In this document: piece after piece, positions 59,785 through 64,000 of the stretch
Layout of the letters: each line of letters opens with the position of its first letter
How positions within the stretch are numbered: position 1 is the stretch's first letter
Assembly (NCBI RefSeq): GCF_001274945.1
Contig: NZ_LILB01000005.1
Location: 1,346,312-1,410,311 of the forward strand
DNA length: 64,000 nt
Reading direction: 5' to 3'
Source of the DNA: Viridibacillus arvi
GTDB taxonomy: Bacteria; Bacillota; Bacilli; Bacillales_A; Planococcaceae
Notes under the pieces: model-generated
Told to the model about the DNA's origin: nothing
Seen by the model: only the letters and a program-made list of their open reading frames with translations
Database searches by the model: none
Program-made: the position numbers and the translations under genes

Positions 59785-60100
59785 GAATATCATCCTTTCG
59801 ATTTTCGATAAAAATATTGTAGCATACTTTCACCGTTATTTGTACATCTGAAAAGAACTATAACAAACAACAAGATGATATTCATTGAAATTACTAGACA
59901 TACTGTCCTCACAAGAAACACAGTTGTACACTCAGAAAAATTAGAATACTTAATTTTCGATATTTTCTTAGTGAAAATAGTACATTCTAATAAGTAATAC
60001 CGGCATTCATAACTTCTTCTCCACACATCAGTTGTATTAATAAAAATAGATTTCCATTAAAATTCCCTCGTTATAACTCACTCTCTTATTCTATAGTACT
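59785..60100. other. Intergenic region upstream of kbl
   Basis: About 315 AT-rich bases between the kbl start and the end of the YczE-type gene. A short frame on the minus strand (59790-60026) has no ribosome site and no recognisable domain. No riboswitch or operator was seen. Confidence 0.45.
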
Positions 60101-60128
60101 AAAAAAGTAAGTAGACAATTGTCTACTC
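60101..60128 (-). terminator. Terminator after the YczE-type gene
   Basis: AGTAGACAATTGTCTACT is a perfect palindrome; on the minus strand it is followed by TACTTTTTT, ten bases past the stop. Confidence 0.75.
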
Positions 60129-60137
60129 ACTCTCTAT

Positions 60138-60779
60138 TTATTTCGTTAACTCTGAAAATGTTACTTGTTCTTCACCAATACATTTCAACAATAATTTGCG
60201 GCTATATGCAAGCGAAAATTGAACAATTGGACCAAGACCAAATGCCATAAGTACAGTACCAAGACCAACAGGACCGCCAAGTAACCACCCTGCTACAGCA
60301 ACTGCAATTTCCATAATTGTACGGGCTTTAGTAATGCTTAAACCCAGTTTGTCTACAGCTAAAAGCATCAAGCTATCACGAGGACCAGCTCCAAGATTTG
60401 CTGAAATGTACATTCCGCCACCTAAACCAATTAAAATAATACCGATAAGGAAGCTAAAAAATTGTAGGGCTAAATGATCGACATCAGGTAATAACCAGTT
60501 GAAAAAATCAATAAAAATACCGATACACACCATATTGATAAAGGTTCCTATCTTCGGTAATTGACGAGTTCCAATTGCTGTAACACCAATAATAATAAGG
60601 CCAGTAATGATTGACCAACTACCAATGGAAAAACCGAAATTTTTGAATAGACCTATATGCAGTACATCCCATGAGCCTACCCCAAAGGTTTGTCCTTTAA
60701 TTGTTAACGAAACACCGAGTGCAATGACGATAAGTCCCATCATGAAAAATCCCCAGCGCCAACTATTTATTTTATTCAC
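60138..60779 (-). CDS. YczE-type integral membrane protein
   Basis: A 213-residue protein with five to six hydrophobic helices of the YczE/YyaS/YitT-like group (COG2364). It has the N-terminal RWGFFMMGLIVIALGVSLTIKGQTFGVGSWDVLHIGLFKN and the central GGGMYISANLGAGPRDSLMLLAVDKLGLSITKARTIMEI, whose GAGPRDxLM block is the family hallmark. Function is not established; in B. subtilis YczE influences surfactin/bacillaene expression through an unknown route. The start is GTG at 60779 with AAGGA five bases upstream. It lies after ybaK on the same strand. Confidence 0.88.
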   Translation of the reverse strand: MNKINSWRWGFFMMGLIVIALGVSLTIKGQTFGVGSWDVLHIGLFKNFGFSIGSWSIITGLIIIGVTAIGTRQLPKIGTFINMVCIGIFIDFFNWLLPDVDHLALQFFSFLIGIILIGLGGGMYISANLGAGPRDSLMLLAVDKLGLSITKARTIMEIAVAVAGWLLGGPVGLGTVLMAFGLGPIVQFSLAYSRKLLLKCIGEEQVTFSELTK

Positions 60780-60802
60780 AAGAATCCTTCTTTCTACAGA
60801 AA

Positions 60803-60843
60803 AATGAAAAGCCCTCTACGCAAGAAGCATAAAGTGGCTTTTC
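60803..60843 (-). terminator. Probable terminator after ybaK
   Basis: On the minus strand AAAAGCC and TATGC pair with GCGTA and GGCTTTT in an interrupted stem, followed by CATTTTT. It also lies just upstream of the YczE-type gene, so an attenuator role is possible. Confidence 0.5.
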
Positions 60844-60903
60844 AATGATAACTAAACTATTATAACAAAATTCGTTCCTATTTTAAATAAAACTGTCCTA
60901 GAT

Positions 60904-61398
60904 TTATATAATAGCTGCAAATTTCGCATTTATGATTTTCGCTAAATCAGCCGGTTGGATACATATTTGCATGCCTATTTTCCCTGCACTAACAAAGATA
61001 TGGTCAATTGTTTTTGCTGATTCATCTATGAAGGTTGGAAATAACTTTTTCATACCAAGAGGCGAACAGCCGCCTCTAATATAACCTGTAGTTGGCAATA
61101 AATCTTTGACAGGTAGCATCTCTATCTTCTTTTCCCCAACAGCTTTTGCAGCAGCCTTTAGATTAAGCTCTGCAGCTACTGGAATGACGAAAACGTAAAA
61201 CTTTCCTTTACCAGCTGTAGACATGAGCGTTTTATACACACTCTCGACAGGTTGACCAATTTTACCTGCAACTGTAATACCATCAACTTGACCGTCTGTG
61301 ATTTCATATTCTGTCAGTGAGTATGGGACTTTTTTTTGGTCCAATAAGCGCACTGCATTTGTTTTTTGTACTTTTGCATTTTTAGCCAAAACATTCAC
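60904..61398 (-). CDS. ybaK: Cys-tRNA(Pro)/Cys-tRNA(Cys) deacylase YbaK
   Basis: A 164-residue stand-alone editing enzyme that hydrolyses Cys-tRNA(Pro). It has [19 protein letters not shown] at the N-terminus, [42 protein letters not shown] (catalytic Lys in VYKTL) and [22 protein letters not shown], all typical of YbaK. AGGAG lies before the ATG, five bases after the stop of the preceding unknown gene, so the two are co-transcribed. It differs from the YwhH-type editing protein at 15712-16179. Confidence 0.95.
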   Translation of the reverse strand: MNVLAKNAKVQKTNAVRLLDQKKVPYSLTEYEITDGQVDGITVAGKIGQPVESVYKTLMSTAGKGKFYVFVIPVAAELNLKAAAKAVGEKKIEMLPVKDLLPTTGYIRGGCSPLGMKKLFPTFIDESAKTIDHIFVSAGKIGMQICIQPADLAKIINAKFAAII

Positions 61399-61403
61399 TT
61401 CTC

Positions 61404-62054
61404 CTAAGCAATACGATAAAAGCTAGGCTGCGTCACTCTAAATCCTGATTTCGCCATCTGTACATGATATGAATAGCGAGAAATTGCTTGATCAAATAGA
61501 CGCTGTTTAAGCTTTTGCTCTAACGTTTGTGTTGAATTTGTTACTTGCCCAAATTGATTAGTAGAATCTTCTGTTGTAACTTGTTGTTTTACTTCGGTGA
61601 TTTGATCACGAGTTTGCTGGATTATCTCATTTTCGCCTTCAGTAACACGTACATCTTGTCTCATTGGTTCTAATGCCGAGTGGTGAACTCTCAATACTTC
61701 AATTGTTTTTTCGCGCATAGTACCAATAGAAGAACGCTTATCCTCATTATCCTGACTAACTGCTTCTGAGGTCTCAACTAATGGCAATGTCTGTTCCATG
61801 TTATCTTTTGCTTTAGCACGGAACTCCTGGTCCTTTTGTTGAAGCTCACGAATAGCAGCTTGGACTTGCGGCTGGCGTTGTTTTTCCTTTTTACCCGTTA
61901 GCAAGTCCATTAGCTCTTCCAAAGCTGGATTCGACTTTGGTTGGAAATACTGAGCTGTTTTACGATATGCATCACCAGCATTCTTTTGCCTAAGAGCTCG
62001 TTTACGATTTTCAATGTCTGTATACTGATTGTTTAATAGAGCAGCTAATTTCAT
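61404..62054 (-). CDS. Hypothetical helical protein, unknown function
   Basis: A 216-residue soluble, strongly helical and polar protein, rich in Gln, Glu, Lys and Arg, with no membrane segment, cysteine motif or recognised domain. The N-terminal part is basic ([25 protein letters not shown]), the middle (about 60-160) could form coiled coils, and the end [24 protein letters not shown] is more conserved in appearance. GAGGTG lies six bases before the ATG at 62054; a longer frame opens at 62063. It lies between topB and ybaK on the same strand, coupled to ybaK by a five-base gap. Confidence 0.75.
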   Translation of the reverse strand: MKLAALLNNQYTDIENRKRALRQKNAGDAYRKTAQYFQPKSNPALEELMDLLTGKKEKQRQPQVQAAIRELQQKDQEFRAKAKDNMEQTLPLVETSEAVSQDNEDKRSSIGTMREKTIEVLRVHHSALEPMRQDVRVTEGENEIIQQTRDQITEVKQQVTTEDSTNQFGQVTNSTQTLEQKLKQRLFDQAISRYSYHVQMAKSGFRVTQPSFYRIA

Positions 62055-62174
62055 GCAAATCACCTCTTTTCTAATACCATTATAGTTAAAACCTATTTTA
62101 ACACCGTTATCAGAAAATTCAAAAGGTCGTTGTTCTCAAATATTTACAATATCTTATTGGTAAAAAGTACCCAT

Positions 62175-64000
62175 CTATTCATCTTTTGTTCCTAAAAGTT
62201 TCTTTAGAGCCTCTGCCATTGCATTGTTTTGTGGTTGATCATCTTGTTTTTTCATGTATTTTTGAACTTCTTTTTTGGAAACTTTTGTATTACCAGTTTC
62301 TTTCTTACGTTTCTCAAATACAGATAATTTTTCACGATGGCCACATGAACAAACGAAAATGCGTCCTTCTCCTTCACCACGAAGCTCCAATTTCTTATGA
62401 CAAACTGGACAACGTGCATTGGTCACCATTGAAACTTTCTTCTTGTGACCACAAGCTCGATCTTGGCAAACAAGCATTTTACCACGTTTACCATTTACCT
62501 CAAGCAATAATTTCCCGCAATCCGGACATCTTTTCCCTGTAACATTATCATGCTTGAATTTTTGATCGCTCTTCTTAATATCACTAACAGCTTTTTTAGA
62601 GAAATTAACCATATCGTTAATGAAATCCGATTTTTTTGCTGAACCTTTTGCAATTCTCGTTAATTGTTGTTCCCACTCTGCAGTTAAAGCAGGTGATTTT
62701 AAATCCGACGGTACTAATTCTAAAAGCTGACGACCTTTAGAAGTAGCATGTAGGTCCTTACCTTTTTTCTCAATTAAAAATGAATTAAATAACTTCTCAA
62801 TGATATCTGCACGCGTTGCTACAGTGCCGATACCGCCTGTTTCATTTAACGTTTTAATTAAGTCCTTCGACTCACCACTCATAAATTGTGCTGGATTCTC
62901 CATCGCCGCTAGTAAAGTACCTTCATTGAAGTAAGCTGGTGGTTTTGTATCACCTTGTGTCATTGCAATGGCACGGATAGCGATTTTATCACCTTTATTG
63001 TAGCTTGGTAGTGAGCGTTCATCTGTGTCGTCATCATCATCTTGCTGGTAAACTCGTTTCCAACCTTCATCACGAATTGTACGGCCTTTTACTTTAAATA
63101 CTTCATTGCCAACAGCTAGCGAAACTGTTGTTTGATCATATTGGAATGGTCCAAAGAAAACAGCTAAGAAACGTTTGACAATTAAATCATATAGACGACG
63201 TTCTTTATCAGATAGATCTTGTAAAATAGCCACTTCCTCAGTTGGAATAATGGCATGGTGATCAGATACTTTTGCATTATCAATAACACCTTTTTGTGGT
63301 TGCACAGAATTGTTACGTAGTAAAAGGTTTGCTGCAGCTCGATTATCCCCCACAGCCGATGCTTTAATACGATCTTTTAATGTACTCTTCATATCATCAG
63401 TTAAATGTTTAGAATCTGTACGTGGATAAGTAACAATTTTATGGCGCTCATAAAGATTTTGAAGTGTTGAAAGTGTTTCTTTTGCAGACCAACTCCAACG
63501 CTTATGTGCCTCTTTTTGTAGCTCAGTCAAATCAAATAACGCTGGGGCAGATTGACGTTTTGGAGACGTTTGGATATCTTGAATAACCCCTTCAGTTACA
63601 GCATCTAATGTTTTTAATAACTGTTCAATTTTTTCCTTTTGGAAAGATTGAGATTGATTATTTTGGCGGTCAAACCAAGTAAATTTTGTATCGTTTGTAT
63701 GAGCTTGTAAGCCATAATACGTTTTTGGCTTAAAGTTTTTAATTTGTTGTTCACGTTCTGCAATCATTGCAAGAGTAGGTGTTTGTACACGACCTGTTGA
63801 TAATTGAGCATTATATTTTACTGTTAAAGCACGTGTCGCATTAATGCCAACTACCCAGTCAGCTTCTGCACGTGCTACAGCTGCTTCATATAAATGTTCA
63901 TAAGAACGACCGTCTTTTAAGTTTTTGAAGCCATCTTTAATAGCTTTATCCGTCACTGATGAAATCCATAAACGTTTAACTGGTTTACGACATTTCGCTT
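62175..64000 (-). CDS. topB: DNA topoisomerase III, C-terminal part (cut by window edge)
   Basis: The frame is open to the right edge and lacks its start, so the true gene extends beyond 64000. The visible 608 codons cover most of a type IA topoisomerase: KPVKRLWISSVTDKAIKDGF (first visible), GINATRALT, LSTGRVQTPTLAMI, the catalytic tyrosine region IVTYPRTDSKHL, YNEGTLLAAM-like TLLAAMENPA, and GIGTVATRADIIEKL. The tail has two C4 zinc-ribbon-like modules (CPDCGKLL, CQDRACGHKK and CPVCHKKL, CSCGHREK) and a basic end. It relaxes or decatenates DNA. The GTG at 63956 is internal (Val), not a start. Confidence 0.93.
   Translation of the reverse strand, partial: AKCRKPVKRLWISSVTDKAIKDGFKNLKDGRSYEHLYEAAVARAEADWVVGINATRALTVKYNAQLSTGRVQTPTLAMIAEREQQIKNFKPKTYYGLQAHTNDTKFTWFDRQNNQSQSFQKEKIEQLLKTLDAVTEGVIQDIQTSPKRQSAPALFDLTELQKEAHKRWSWSAKETLSTLQNLYERHKIVTYPRTDSKHLTDDMKSTLKDRIKASAVGDNRAAANLLLRNNSVQPQKGVIDNAKVSDHHAIIPTEEVAILQDLSDKERRLYDLIVKRFLAVFFGPFQYDQTTVSLAVGNEVFKVKGRTIRDEGWKRVYQQDDDDDTDERSLPSYNKGDKIAIRAIAMTQGDTKPPAYFNEGTLLAAMENPAQFMSGESKDLIKTLNETGGIGTVATRADIIEKLFNSFLIEKKGKDLHATSKGRQLLELVPSDLKSPALTAEWEQQLTRIAKGSAKKSDFINDMVNFSKKAVSDIKKSDQKFKHDNVTGKRCPDCGKLLLEVNGKRGKMLVCQDRACGHKKKVSMVTNARCPVCHKKLELRGEGEGRIFVCSCGHREKLSVFEKRKKETGNTKVSKKEVQKYMKKQDDQPQNNAMAEALKKLLGTKDE

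Noticed and set aside
59790-60026. Minus-strand frame of 78 residues upstream of kbl
   Set aside because: No ribosome site, no recognised domain, AT-rich composition like intergenic DNA, and it overlaps the kbl ribosome site.

Overview
The window looks like a chromosomal segment of a low-GC, endospore-forming Gram-positive bacterium of the Bacillaceae/Planococcaceae. A Lysinibacillus-like organism fits best. The reasons are strong AGGAGG-type ribosome binding sites, AT-rich intergenic regions, sporulation and germination genes (cwlJ, gerQ, an rsfA-type regulator), bacillithiol synthesis (bshB2) and many neighbours of the Bacillus subtilis ywd/ywf/ywg/ywh/ywi region. The genus is inferred; no rRNA or tRNA gene is visible to test it. 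There is no phage, insertion sequence or CRISPR array.

Layout, left to right. (1) 1-2.5 kb: a cobalamin ABC importer (btuF-btuC-btuD, the last cut by the window edge) behind a B12 riboswitch with a clear promoter and terminator. (2) 2.7-30 kb: housekeeping genes, including argS-ywiB, a membrane GGDEF protein, class A penicillin-binding protein pbpG, ywhD, ywhB, ywgA-ywfO, lipL/hemQ, cwlJ-gerQ, ywdK-ywdI, ung, pdxK, yojF-bshB2, a UvrD-like helicase and ilvA. A nested tandem repeat of about 1.1 kb lies between the ywdI operon and ung. A possible Fur-controlled hairpin RNA lies at 11.6 kb. (3) 30.4-33.3 kb: a three-gene ABC importer of the TrpXYP-like family.

(4) 33.7-44.8 kb: a large iron-siderophore locus. 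It has one ATPase, two FecCD permeases, a flavin reductase, three different substrate-binding lipoproteins, an MsbA-like exporter and an AraC regulator fused to a siderophore-binding domain (Btr type). Three near-consensus Fur boxes sit in front of its transcription units. (5) 45-53 kb: queT under a preQ1-I riboswitch, an acyl-CoA ligase, threonine dehydrogenase, an RDD protein, yolD and a LexA-controlled Y-family polymerase. This stretch also holds three decayed genes: an acyl-CoA dehydrogenase, a small membrane/helical protein split by one in-frame TAG, and the tail of a cation/proton antiporter. (6) 53-58.5 kb: a methionine module, with an S-box riboswitch driving metN-metI-metQ and the salvage genes mtnU and mtnE next to it. 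Three tandem structured repeats fill the 3' untranslated region after metQ. (7) 58.5-64 kb: kbl (partner of the tdh 10 kb away), a YczE-type membrane protein, ybaK, an orphan gene and the 3' part of topB.

The locus-level themes are cofactor and metal uptake under RNA or Fur control (B12, iron, preQ1, methionine) and threonine breakdown split over two places (tdh and kbl). Best candidates for something undescribed are the Fur-box-linked hairpin RNA at 11.6 kb, the covarying triplicate repeats after metQ, the 21-base-quantised nested repeats at 19.3-20.4 kb, and the three-receptor siderophore locus with its cysteine-tailed ATPase. Start codons were chosen by ribosome binding site. Where the choice shortened the longest possible reading frame, the entry says so.
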